Shown here: positions 21,765 through 28,828 of the stretch, one piece after another
Position numbering within the stretch: the stretch's first letter is position 1
Layout: every line of letters begins with the position of its first letter
Assembly (NCBI RefSeq): GCF_040144835.1
Contig: NZ_CP151632.1
Coordinates: forward strand, 744,001 to 808,000
Origin: Microbacterium sp. LWS13-1.2
GTDB taxonomy: Bacteria > Actinomycetota > Actinomycetes > Actinomycetales > Microbacteriaceae
DNA: 64,000 bases
Direction of reading: 5' to 3'
Notes under the pieces: generated by a model
Told to the model about the DNA's origin: nothing
Seen by the model: only the letters and a program-made list of their open reading frames with translations
Database searches by the model: none
Made by a program: the position numbers and the translations under genes

Positions 21765-22541
21765 TCAGTTGAGGGCTCGCGTGGACGCCGGGATGACGCC
21801 GTCGCGGTAGAGATCGGCGGCGACGTCCTGCAAAGCGGTCAGCGCGACGCGCTGCGGCAGCGGGCCGTAGGAGATGCGCGCGACGCCGAGGGCCTCGTAC
21901 TCCCCCGCCGAGAGCGCGCCCGGCAGGCCGATGACGCTGACCTTGCGCTCGCCGATGCCCTCGACCAGCCGCCGGGTGATGTCGGCATCGAGGATGCCCG
22001 GCACGAACACCAGGTCGGCGCCCGCAGCCAGGTACGCGCGGCCGCGTTCGATCGCATCCGCGACCGACTCCTCGACGGGGCGCTTGCCGGCGCGCACGAA
22101 CGCATCGGTGCGCGCGTTGAGGACGAACGGAACGCCCTCCGCGGCGCCGGCCGCGACGATCGCCTCGACGGCGGCGACGGCCTCGTCCAGCGGGCGCAGG
22201 CGGTCTTCGACGTTCGCACCCACGACGCCCTTGCCGATGACGCGGCGCACGGTCTCGCCCGCGTCGCCGTAACCGTCGTCGAGGTCGGTGGTGACGGGCA
22301 GGTCGCCCACGGCATCCACGATCCGGCCGACCATGTCGAGGGTGATGTCGAGCGGGATCTGGCCGTCGGGGTAGCCGAACGTCGCGGCGATCGCGTGGCC
22401 GGCCGTCGCGATGGCGCGGGTCTCGGGAAGGGCGGCGACGGCGCGGGCCGACACGGCGTCCCATACGTTGACGACGCGCAGGATCTCGGGCGCGGCGTGG
22501 AGCCGCGCAAGGGTCTGTGCTTTCTCAGCCTGAGTGGTCAT
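21765..22541 (-). CDS. Isocitrate lyase / PEP mutase family enzyme
   Basis: A 258-residue TIM-barrel protein of the PEP mutase/isocitrate lyase superfamily, the short form without lyase insertions. I see RVVNVWDAVSARAV near the N-terminus, the Mg-binding strands TTDLDDGYGDAGETVRRVI (about 84-102) and GANVEDR (about 108), and NARTDAFV (about 143). Members cleave or form C-C or C-P bonds of 2-oxo acids; the exact reaction is open. The ATG at 22541 has TAACGT 7 bases upstream. It follows ychJ by 40 bases. Confidence 0.88.
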   Translation of the reverse strand: MTTQAEKAQTLARLHAAPEILRVVNVWDAVSARAVAALPETRAIATAGHAIAATFGYPDGQIPLDITLDMVGRIVDAVGDLPVTTDLDDGYGDAGETVRRVIGKGVVGANVEDRLRPLDEAVAAVEAIVAAGAAEGVPFVLNARTDAFVRAGKRPVEESVADAIERGRAYLAAGADLVFVPGILDADITRRLVEGIGERKVSVIGLPGALSAGEYEALGVARISYGPLPQRVALTALQDVAADLYRDGVIPASTRALN

Positions 22542-22548
22542 GCATGTC

Positions 22549-22554
22549 ACGTTA
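22549..22554 (-). promoter_or_regulatory. Candidate -10 hexamer of the PEP-mutase-like gene (leaderless)
   Basis: TAACGT on the minus strand, 7 bases before the ATG at 22541. Confidence 0.45.
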
Positions 22555-22581
22555 TCGGCGACCCGCCCGGTCGAGGGCCGG

Positions 22582-23022
22582 TCAGGACGGCCGGATCTCG
22601 CCGTCCAGGTACCACCAGCGGCCGCTCCGCCGGAGGAACCGGCTGCGTTCGTGCAGCGAACCTCGTTCGCGACCGTGGCGCCACGTCGCGCGGAACTCGA
22701 CGACCCCGCGCGAGTCGCCCTCGGCACCGGCGTCGACATCCACGATCTCGAGCCCGGTCCACCGCTGGGCGGCGTCGAGGGCGAGCTCGTCCGGGCGCGT
22801 GCCGGGATGCCACGTCTCCGCCAGATACCGCGCATCGCCGACCACGAACGCCGTGTAGCGCGAGCGCATCAACGCCTCGGCCGTCGACGGCGGGGTTCCC
22901 CGGAGCGCCGGGGCGCAGCATCCGGCGAAGCTATCGCCGCTGCCGCACGGGCACGGATCGCCGTCCGCCACGCGCGGGAAGCCCTCCGGAGCGGCTCTCG
23001 AGGCCGCAGCGCCGAACGACAC
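22582..23022 (-). CDS. YchJ-family (UPF0225) protein with SEC-C zinc motif
   Basis: The 146 residues start with a SEC-C motif, CPCGSGDSFAGCC (about 23-35), that binds zinc, followed by the family body MRSRYTAFVVGDARYLAETW and FRATWRHGRERGSLHERSRF, ending in WWYLDGE. The fold resembles NTF2-like proteins; the function is unknown. The GTG at 23022 lies 1 base after the stop of the DksA-type gene, so the two are co-translated. Confidence 0.87.
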   Translation of the reverse strand: MSFGAAASRAAPEGFPRVADGDPCPCGSGDSFAGCCAPALRGTPPSTAEALMRSRYTAFVVGDARYLAETWHPGTRPDELALDAAQRWTGLEIVDVDAGAEGDSRGVVEFRATWRHGRERGSLHERSRFLRRSGRWWYLDGEIRPS

Positions 23023-23023
23023 G

Positions 23024-23389
23024 TCAGGCGCCGGCCTTCTCCGCGCACGTCACGCAGCGGGTGGCGAACGGGCGGGCACGGAGGCGGGCGATCGGGATGC
23101 CGCGGCCGCAGTCGACGCACACACCGTACGTGCCGCCCTCCCAGCGCCGGACCGCCTCATCGATCTCGGCCACCTCGCGGCGGGCGGCCTCTTCCAATGC
23201 GACGGCGCGGGACCATTCGCCCGACAGCGTCACACCCTCGGGGTCGTGCTCGTCGTCGGCGACGTCGCCGCGGCGGTCGGCGCGCAGTTCGGCCAGGTTC
23301 TCATCCATCGCCGCGATGCGCGCCGTCGCCGCGTCGTGCAGCTCGTCCAGGAGCGCTCGCAGCTCGGTCCGGCTCGCGGCGGTGGTCAT
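23024..23389 (-). CDS. TraR/DksA-type C4 zinc-finger protein
   Basis: The 121 residues form a coiled-coil-like N-terminal part (about 1-75, rich in Ala, Glu and Arg) and a C4 zinc finger, CVDCGRGIPIARL...TRCVTC (about 92-115), the layout of DksA/TraR proteins. DksA binds the RNA polymerase secondary channel; in actinobacteria, RNA polymerase-binding members of this shape also occur. The tip acidic residues (DENLAELRADRRGD) fit a channel-binding role, but this is inference. The ATG at 23389 has TATCCT exactly 6 bases upstream. ychJ follows 1 base later. Confidence 0.85.
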   Translation of the reverse strand: MTTAASRTELRALLDELHDAATARIAAMDENLAELRADRRGDVADDEHDPEGVTLSGEWSRAVALEEAARREVAEIDEAVRRWEGGTYGVCVDCGRGIPIARLRARPFATRCVTCAEKAGA

Positions 23390-23395
23390 CGCACG

Positions 23396-23401
23396 AGGAT
23401 A
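23396..23401 (-). promoter_or_regulatory. Candidate -10 hexamer of the DksA-like/ychJ pair (leaderless)
   Basis: TATCCT on the minus strand, 6 bases before the ATG at 23389. Confidence 0.5.
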
Positions 23402-23473
23402 CGCCCGCCGGTCTCCGCCCGGCAGGAGCCGTGCCGGATCAGGGTGAAGGGGGTCAGCGCGCTTCGGTGGCGG

Positions 23474-23839
23474 TCAGTCCGACACCTCGACGGCGAAGGT
23501 GACGTCCTGGATGCCGCCGTCCTCATTCGACAGCACGACCTCGGTCGTCCCCTCGGCGAGCGCCTCGACCCCCGGGTTGAAGGTCGTGCCGTCCTCCTCG
23601 CGTCCGGGCGTGAAGGTCGCGACGGAGGGATCGGAGACGACGCCGCTGTAGCTGTCGACCGCGAGGTCGCCGGTGTCGATGTCGAGCACCTGGCCGACCT
23701 CGAGCTCCACGGTCGTGCCCTGCAGATCGCCCACATCGCGGACCACGGGCGTGATGACCGGCTCCGGTGCGGCGCACCCGGCGAGCGCGGCGAGGGCGAC
23801 GACGACGAGGACCGCAGCGACAGGTCTGGCGATGCTCAT
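23474..23839 (-). CDS. Small secreted lipoprotein, function unknown
   Basis: The 121 residues start with a lipoprotein signal peptide (MSIARPVAAVLVVVALAALA then GC, lipobox Cys near 22). The mature part is a small beta-rich domain (VVRDVGDLQGTTVELEVGQ, then GIQDVTFAVEV) of the kind predicted for an Ig-like or cell-surface fold. It would be anchored on the outer face of the membrane. The ATG at 23839 is chosen because it opens the signal peptide; CATCAT lies 6 bases upstream. No family name is recognised. Confidence 0.82.
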   Translation of the reverse strand: MSIARPVAAVLVVVALAALAGCAAPEPVITPVVRDVGDLQGTTVELEVGQVLDIDTGDLAVDSYSGVVSDPSVATFTPGREEDGTTFNPGVEALAEGTTEVVLSNEDGGIQDVTFAVEVSD

Positions 23840-23998
23840 GGCGTCATGATGGCAGCACAGCGCCTGCACGGCCAGCGTGAGGCGTTCACGCGGTCGGGCG
23901 ATAGGGATCTCCCAGGTCGGACGCGGACGCTGGAAGCATCGCGCAGCGAGTGCCCCCTGCCTGCTGCGCGAACCCCCGAACGGCGCTGTGTCGCCGGG

Positions 23999-24040
23999 GA
24001 CCGCTCCTCGTGCCCAACCCGATGGGCACGAGGGGCGGTC
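23999..24040. terminator. Terminator-like 18-bp hairpin with no gene ending at it
   Basis: Arms 23999-24016 and 24023-24040 pair with one mismatch (a G-T pair in RNA) around the loop ACCCGA. It looks like a transcription stop but lies between divergent genes, so no present gene needs it. Confidence 0.5.
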
Positions 24041-24146
24041 TCATCGACCCGCCCCGGAGCCGGCGATCCGCCACCCCCCGGACGCGATCGCCGGCTTCTT
24101 CGATCCCCGCTGTGGATAACTCGGGAAGCGCGCCGGTGCCACCGGT

Positions 24147-24152
24147 TAACGT
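24147..24152 (+). promoter_or_regulatory. Candidate -10 hexamer of the lipoprotein gene at 24159 (leaderless)
   Basis: TAACGT, 6 bases before the GTG at 24159. Confidence 0.5.
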
Positions 24153-24158
24153 GGGGAC

Positions 24159-24683
24159 GTGAGGACTCGGGTCACGGCCGCGGCGCTCGGCGCCATCCTC
24201 GTGCTGGCGCTCGCCGGCTGCACGACCCCGGAGCAGCCGGAGCCGACGCCGACGCCCGCGTTCTCCTCGGAAGAGGAGGCGTTCGCCGCAGCCGAGGCGA
24301 CATACCGGGCGTACGTGGACGCGCTGAACCAGGTGGACCTGAGCGACCCGGAGACGTTCGAGGCCGTGTACGAGCTGACCACTGGGGAGGCGAACGCCAA
24401 CGAACGAAAATCGCTCTCCCAAATGCACGCCGATGGGTGGACTGTCGCAGGCGACACTGGCATCAAAGCGTTCCTGGGTGATTCGTACTCTGGCGAGACT
24501 CTTCAGGCGGTGGTCTGTAGCGACGTCGCAGCGGTTGAGGTTCTGGACGCGAACGGACACTCGGTGGTGTCCGCAGACAGGCCAGACGTCTACGCGCTCG
24601 AGGTGATATTCCAGATGTCGCCGACCACAACGAGCTTCGTGATCAGCCAGAGCACGGCGGTGGAGGACGAGCGGTGCGCATAA
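24159..24683 (+). CDS. Secreted lipoprotein, function unknown
   Basis: The 174 residues begin with a lipoprotein signal (TRVTAAALGAILVLALAGCTT, lipobox LAGC near 21). A proline/threonine linker (PEPTPTPAF) and a helical domain (AAEATYRAYVDALNQVDLSD) follow, then a mixed domain ending in a cysteine (DERCA). Bases from about 24390 onward are clearly less GC-rich than the surroundings, with AAA, ACT and TCT codons that neighbours avoid. Its last 10 bases overlap the next gene, so the two are coupled. Lipoprotein plus PKD-like secreted protein suggests an envelope-exposed pair; the role is unknown. Confidence 0.82.
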   Translation: MRTRVTAAALGAILVLALAGCTTPEQPEPTPTPAFSSEEEAFAAAEATYRAYVDALNQVDLSDPETFEAVYELTTGEANANERKSLSQMHADGWTVAGDTGIKAFLGDSYSGETLQAVVCSDVAAVEVLDANGHSVVSADRPDVYALEVIFQMSPTTTSFVISQSTAVEDERCA

Positions 24684-25432
24684 TCGCGGCCGCCATCGTG
24701 GCAATCGCCGGCGTGTTACCCATCCAAGACGCACCAACCTCTGGCTGCGCTGGATCGAGCGCGTGGACGTACTGCGATGTGGACAACTCCGGCTCCAGCG
24801 TTGACGTGTCTGCCGGCACGGGAGGCGAAGATGTCGCTCGCGATTCCAAGGCCCAGGAGGGGAGGCCCAGCGACCCGATTGCCACCCCTCCCCCTCCCGA
24901 GGACTGCGGGCCACTCAACCGCTGCATCGACTACACCGTCGTCGGCCTCCCTGAGGTGACGCTCGCCGACCTCGCGTCGTTCCGGCCGGCCGCTCCGGCC
25001 CTCGGCGGCGAGCCCGCGGGGTTTGGCGTCGTCGGCATGCCGACGAACCTGCTGGCCTCGGCATCCGAGGAGCGCATCCCGGGCACCGTGCTCGGCTGGG
25101 ACGTGACGGTGCGGTTCGTGCCCACCGCGTACGTGTTCGACAACGGCGACGGCACCACCACCCGCGCCGCCACGGGCGGCTCGGCCTGGGCCAGCCTCGG
25201 GCAGGGGCAGTTCACGCCCACCGCGACCAGTCACGCCTACCGTGCCCGCGGAACGTACGCGGTGTCGGTGACCGTCGAGTATGCGGCATCCGTCGATTTC
25301 GGAACCGGCTGGCGACAGGTGCCGGGCGTGGTCCGCGCCGAGGCCGGCGGCTACGGCGTGCGCGTCGTCGAGGTGCGGACGGCGCTCGTCGACCGCACCT
25401 GTGCAGAGGACCCCACCGGTCCCGGCTGCTGA
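24674..25432 (+). CDS. Secreted PKD-like protein
   Basis: The 252 residues start with a short signal peptide (IIAAAIVAIAGVLP). A disordered low-GC-coded segment (about 30-75) and a beta-rich domain follow. The domain contains FVPTAYVFDNGDGTTT and SHAYRARGTYAVSVTVEYAA, the DNGDGT and H-x-Y-x-x-x-G-x-Y-x-V-x-V signature of PKD domains. It is probably exported and folded outside the cell, with a disulphide from CAEDPTGPGC at the end. The GTG at 24674 overlaps the upstream lipoprotein by 10 bases. The last 82 bases run antisense to the glycosyltransferase gene that converges on it. Confidence 0.82.
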   Translation: MRIIAAAIVAIAGVLPIQDAPTSGCAGSSAWTYCDVDNSGSSVDVSAGTGGEDVARDSKAQEGRPSDPIATPPPPEDCGPLNRCIDYTVVGLPEVTLADLASFRPAAPALGGEPAGFGVVGMPTNLLASASEERIPGTVLGWDVTVRFVPTAYVFDNGDGTTTRAATGGSAWASLGQGQFTPTATSHAYRARGTYAVSVTVEYAASVDFGTGWRQVPGVVRAEAGGYGVRVVEVRTALVDRTCAEDPTGPGC

Positions 25433-26706
25433 GCCCCGCCCACGACGAGCCGGCGTGCGCCGTGTGCGAGGCGCACGGCGGAACGAAGCGGCAGGCCGAC
25501 GGCGTACGCGAGGGTGCCGGCGGCCGACGTGTCGCCGCGCCCCAGGGCGATCCGGCGCTCCCAGGCGTCGCGCAGCGCGCCGCCGCGTCGCACGAACCCA
25601 GCGCGCGGGGGCAGGCGGCCGGCCGACCGCTGCGCCAGCAGAACCTCCACGTGGTCGGTCCAGTCGTCGGCGTCCGGCGGATGGAAGTAATTCTCGTCGA
25701 GCCATTCCGGATCCGGATGCCGGAACCGGCGCGCGACGACGTCCTCCTCGCTCGCGAGCAGGTCGGCGTCGGCGAGCGTCTCGTTGATCAGCTGCGGCGA
25801 GACGCCGTACGTGTCGAGGGCGATGACGGGGATGCCGCGCGCGATCGCCTCGATCGCGGCGGTCGAGCTGACGGTGACGAGGCCCTCCGCGGTCGCGAGG
25901 GCCTTCCGCATCGGGGCCGTCGAGGTGACGAGATTCGGCGGCAGCGGACCGAGGGCGGCGAGAAGCTCGGGGTAGCCGTCCTGCTCGGCGTGCGTCTGAT
26001 GCTCACCGGTCGCGGCGCGCAGCTTCAGCACCACCCGCCGCGACGGGTCGGCCTCGGCCGCACTCACGAGCATCCGGGCGATCCCCAGACGCTCAGCGCG
26101 TTCGGCGGGGACCTTGGCCTGCGCGGCGAAGACGAGGTCGCCGCCTGCTCCGCTGCTCGCACCGGTGACCGACCCCGACACGCGCGCGCCGCGGGCGAAC
26201 GGCAGCGTGGCGAGGGCGTAGCGGTGCGCGTACCCGGTGCGCGCCGACAGCGCGCCGAACTCCCGCACCTCGCGCCGTGAGTGCACCACGAAGAGGTCGC
26301 ACTGCAGTCGGTAGACGACGGCCCGGCGCGTGGCCGGGATCGAGATCCCCGGGAGACCCGTCACGACGACCGGTCGCTGCGGCAGCGCCGCGATCTCACG
26401 GGCCAGCACGCGCACCAGCGGACCGCGCCCTCCCAGTACGACCACGTCTGCCCCCAGCTCGGCGAGACGAGCGCCCAGCCGGCCGTACGAGACGCGCTCC
26501 ACACGCTCGCGCGGAAGACGGCTGCCGCTGAGGGCCGAGGCGAGCTGCCCGTCGCTGACGACCAGGGGCGTCTCGAGCACCAGCAGCGCGGCATCCCATC
26601 GCTTCGCGACGCCGCCGAGGAGCGCCGCCGCCCACTTCACGTAGGAGTCGGTGTCGGCGATCGCGACGACGCGTGGCCTGCCGTCGCCCGGCGCGTGCGG
26701 ACTCAC
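25351..26706 (-). CDS. Putative glycosyltransferase, DUF6716-like
   Basis: A 451-residue GT-B-like protein, last of the nonulosonate operon. Visible features are VAIADTDSYVKWAAALLGG at the N-terminus, VVLGGRGPLVRVLA near 95, and the nucleotide-sugar region VTVSSTAAIEAIARGIPVIAL (about 270-290), the usual acceptor of a UDP or CMP donor in GT-B enzymes. A paired family is known beside neuB and neuA homologues in actinobacteria. It starts with GTG overlapping the neuB stop by 4 bases (GTGA). The last 20 or so residues (TSAVRTSTTRTP) are antisense to the PKD-like gene and may be an extension past a lost stop. The sugar transferred is not proven. Confidence 0.75.
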   Translation of the reverse strand: MSPHAPGDGRPRVVAIADTDSYVKWAAALLGGVAKRWDAALLVLETPLVVSDGQLASALSGSRLPRERVERVSYGRLGARLAELGADVVVLGGRGPLVRVLAREIAALPQRPVVVTGLPGISIPATRRAVVYRLQCDLFVVHSRREVREFGALSARTGYAHRYALATLPFARGARVSGSVTGASSGAGGDLVFAAQAKVPAERAERLGIARMLVSAAEADPSRRVVLKLRAATGEHQTHAEQDGYPELLAALGPLPPNLVTSTAPMRKALATAEGLVTVSSTAAIEAIARGIPVIALDTYGVSPQLINETLADADLLASEEDVVARRFRHPDPEWLDENYFHPPDADDWTDHVEVLLAQRSAGRLPPRAGFVRRGGALRDAWERRIALGRGDTSAAGTLAYAVGLPLRSAVRLAHGARRLVVGGAQQPGPVGSSAQVRSTSAVRTSTTRTP

Positions 26707-27575
26707 GCGGGGACGCGGCGCAGCTTCGCCATGGGCGCGAGCTCACCGGGGTACACGCGCTTGACGCCGTCGCCGAGCGCTGCCTCGATGACGCGGATGT
26801 CGCGCACCAGGTGCTGCAGGCCCGCCGGCTCGAGCGACGCCGCATGGTCGGAGCCCCACATCGTGCGGTCGAGGGTGATGTGCCGCTCGACCGCGACCGC
26901 GCCCAGCGCGACCGCGGCGAGCGAGATCTGAAGCCCGCGCTCGTGTCCCGAATAGCCGACGGGTACACCCGGGTAGCGATCGCGCAGGGCCGGGATCATG
27001 CGGATGTTCGCCTCTTCGGGCTCCATCGGATAGGTCGAGGTCGCGTGCATGAGGACGAGGCGGTCGGTGCCGAGCACCTCTATCGCCGCGTCGATCTGCT
27101 CGCTCGTCGACATGCCGGTCGACAGGATGACGGGCTTGCCGGTGTCGCGCAGCGCCTGGAGCAGCTCCACGTCGGTGAGCGACGCCGAGGCCACCTTGTG
27201 CGCGACGACGCCCAGGTCTTCGAGGAAGGCGACGCTCGGCACGTCCCACGGCGACGCGAACCACTCGAGGCCGCGCAGCAGCGCATGGTCCGAGATCTCG
27301 ATGTACTGCTCGCGGTCGAACTCGACGCGGCGACGGTACTCGAGGTACGTCATCCGACCCCATGGCGTGTCGCGCGGGATGTCGCGCATGTGCTCGGGGG
27401 TGGCGATCTCCGGCGTGCGCTTCTGGAACTTCACGGCGTCCGCGCCGGCATCGGCGGCGACATCGATGAGCCGCTTGGCGAGTTCGACGTCGCCGTTGTG
27501 GTTGAGACCGATTTCGGCGATGACGTAGGCGGGACGCCCGCCTCCGACGACGCGGGATCCGATGGTGACGGTCAT
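26703..27575 (-). CDS. neuB: Nonulosonic acid synthase, NeuB/NANS family, without SAF domain
   Basis: This enzyme condenses phosphoenolpyruvate with a hexosamine or hexose (or its 6-phosphate) into a nine-carbon acid. The 290 residues cover only the TIM barrel: AEIGLNHNGDVELAKRLID (about 19-37), VKFQKRTPEI, WGRMTYLEYRRRVEF, STGMSTSEQ, TSTYPMEPEEANIRMI, GYSGHERGLQIS and ERHITLDRTMWGSDHAASLE. The C-terminal SAF (antifreeze-like) domain, about 60 residues in E. coli NeuB and human NANS, is missing; the gene stops at its 3' neighbour without a frameshift. The GYSGHE and ERHITLD blocks look more like the 9-phosphate synthases (NANS) than the free-sugar NeuB enzymes. ATGA overlaps join it to genes on both sides. 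Confidence 0.9.
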   Translation of the reverse strand: MTVTIGSRVVGGGRPAYVIAEIGLNHNGDVELAKRLIDVAADAGADAVKFQKRTPEIATPEHMRDIPRDTPWGRMTYLEYRRRVEFDREQYIEISDHALLRGLEWFASPWDVPSVAFLEDLGVVAHKVASASLTDVELLQALRDTGKPVILSTGMSTSEQIDAAIEVLGTDRLVLMHATSTYPMEPEEANIRMIPALRDRYPGVPVGYSGHERGLQISLAAVALGAVAVERHITLDRTMWGSDHAASLEPAGLQHLVRDIRVIEAALGDGVKRVYPGELAPMAKLRRVPA

Positions 27576-28828
27576 GAGGCCTCCAGTGGTGCAGTGGGGT
27601 GATCGGATGCTTCGCCTCGCCCGGCCGGGCCTGCGGCCGCACGAAGGGCGGCCCCGGCGGTCGACGACGCGCCCGCGAGCACGCGCTCGGCGAGATCGCG
27701 CACGGCGCCGTCGCCGCCTCGGCGGTCGAGGACTGCGCGCGCGGCGGAGAGGACGAGGGGGTGGGCGTCGGGCACCGCCACCGGCCACCCGACGAGCTCG
27801 AGGCAGGCGAGGTCGTTGACGTCGTTGCCGAGGTACGCGATCCGCGACAGCGCGATGCGCTGGTCGTCGGCCCACTCCCGCAGCACGGCCGCCTTGTCGG
27901 CAGCGGCCTGGCGCACCTCGACGCCGAGCTTGCGCGCGCGGGCGGCGACGACGGGATTCGCCTCGGTGGACAGGATCAGGACGGGGATGCCGGCGGCACG
28001 CAGCAGCGAGACGCCCATGCCGTCCGATCGGCTGACGGTCACCGATTCGAGGCCGTTCTGGTCGACGCGCACGGTGTCGTCGGTATGGACCCCGTCGAAG
28101 TCCGTCACGACGGCGTCGACCGAGATCGCCCGATCGCCCCGGGCGTTCCGGTCGACGACGGCTGCAAGCCGCCGCGCGAGCTCCAACTCGTGGACGGTGT
28201 CGATCTCGATCGCTGTGCGCGGGCCGACCTCGGCGATGCCGACGCTGCCGAAGAACCGGTGCTGCGCCACCCGGAATCCGGCGGCGCGCACCACGTAGAA
28301 CCCGCCGGTCTCGAGGTAGTGGGGTTCCCGATCCTGCCGGCGCGGCCGCACGTCGATCTCGTGGTTGACCGGCTCGGCCGCGTCGCCGATGCCCTTCTCC
28401 CACAGGAAGCCGTAGGTCTCGACCGCCGAGAACACGCTGTCGCGACGCCGCGATCGCACGAGCTGCACGGCCGCGGTGAGCGCCTCGACGTCGATGAACG
28501 GCGAGGTGGCCTGCAGGAAGGCGACCACGCCCACGTCGACCTTGCGCTCCTCGAGGGTGTCGAGGGCGTGGAGCACGGCCGTCTCGCTGCGCGCCTCGTC
28601 GCCCGACAGGTCGACGGGTCGCTCGACGATCTCGGCGCCCCATTCCGCGGCGACCGCGGCGATGTCGGCGTCGTCGGTCGTCACGACGACCCGGTCGATC
28701 GCCGGGCACGTCCGCGCCGCCTCGACCGCGCGCGCCACGAGCGGCACGCCGCCGACGCGCTGCAGGTTCTTTCGCGGGATGCCCTTCGAGCCGCCGCGCG
28801 CGGGGATGATCGCCACCGTCTCGCTCAT
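27572..28828 (-). CDS. Bifunctional CMP-nonulosonate cytidylyltransferase and KdsC-like phosphatase
   Basis: A fusion of 418 residues. The N-terminal half (about 1-235) is an acylneuraminate cytidylyltransferase: IIPARGGSKGIPRKNLQRV, LQATSPFIDVEAL and IEIDTVHELELARRL, the CTP and metal sites. The C-terminal half (about 240-400) is a KdsC-type HAD phosphatase with all four motifs intact: VTDFDGVHTDD (two catalytic Asp), STEANP, ADKAAVL and YLGNDVNDLACL. It could dephosphorylate a nonulosonate 9-phosphate and then charge the sugar with CMP. Vertebrate CMAS has the same order of domains. A frame open far upstream is not used; ATG at 28828 starts the family sequence and overlaps the upstream stop by 4 bases. 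Confidence 0.9.
   Translation of the reverse strand: MSETVAIIPARGGSKGIPRKNLQRVGGVPLVARAVEAARTCPAIDRVVVTTDDADIAAVAAEWGAEIVERPVDLSGDEARSETAVLHALDTLEERKVDVGVVAFLQATSPFIDVEALTAAVQLVRSRRRDSVFSAVETYGFLWEKGIGDAAEPVNHEIDVRPRRQDREPHYLETGGFYVVRAAGFRVAQHRFFGSVGIAEVGPRTAIEIDTVHELELARRLAAVVDRNARGDRAISVDAVVTDFDGVHTDDTVRVDQNGLESVTVSRSDGMGVSLLRAAGIPVLILSTEANPVVAARARKLGVEVRQAAADKAAVLREWADDQRIALSRIAYLGNDVNDLACLELVGWPVAVPDAHPLVLSAARAVLDRRGGDGAVRDLAERVLAGASSTAGAALRAAAGPAGRGEASDHPTAPLEAS

Larger units (their letters stand above)
23840..24158. other. 319-bp divergent spacer with two strong hairpins
   Basis: The spacer separates two divergent lipoprotein genes and holds no supported gene. It contains an 18-bp near-perfect stem (23999-24016 with 24023-24040) and a perfect 10-bp stem (24059-24068 with 24086-24095, 17-base loop). 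A GATAAC hexamer at 24115-24120 and TAACGT at 24147-24152 are candidate promoter elements for the rightward gene. Confidence 0.5.

Noticed and set aside
23880..24000. Possible tRNA or degraded gene in the divergent spacer
   Set aside because: A GCGAACCC step recalls a tRNA T-arm, but no acceptor stem or anticodon arm can be formed.
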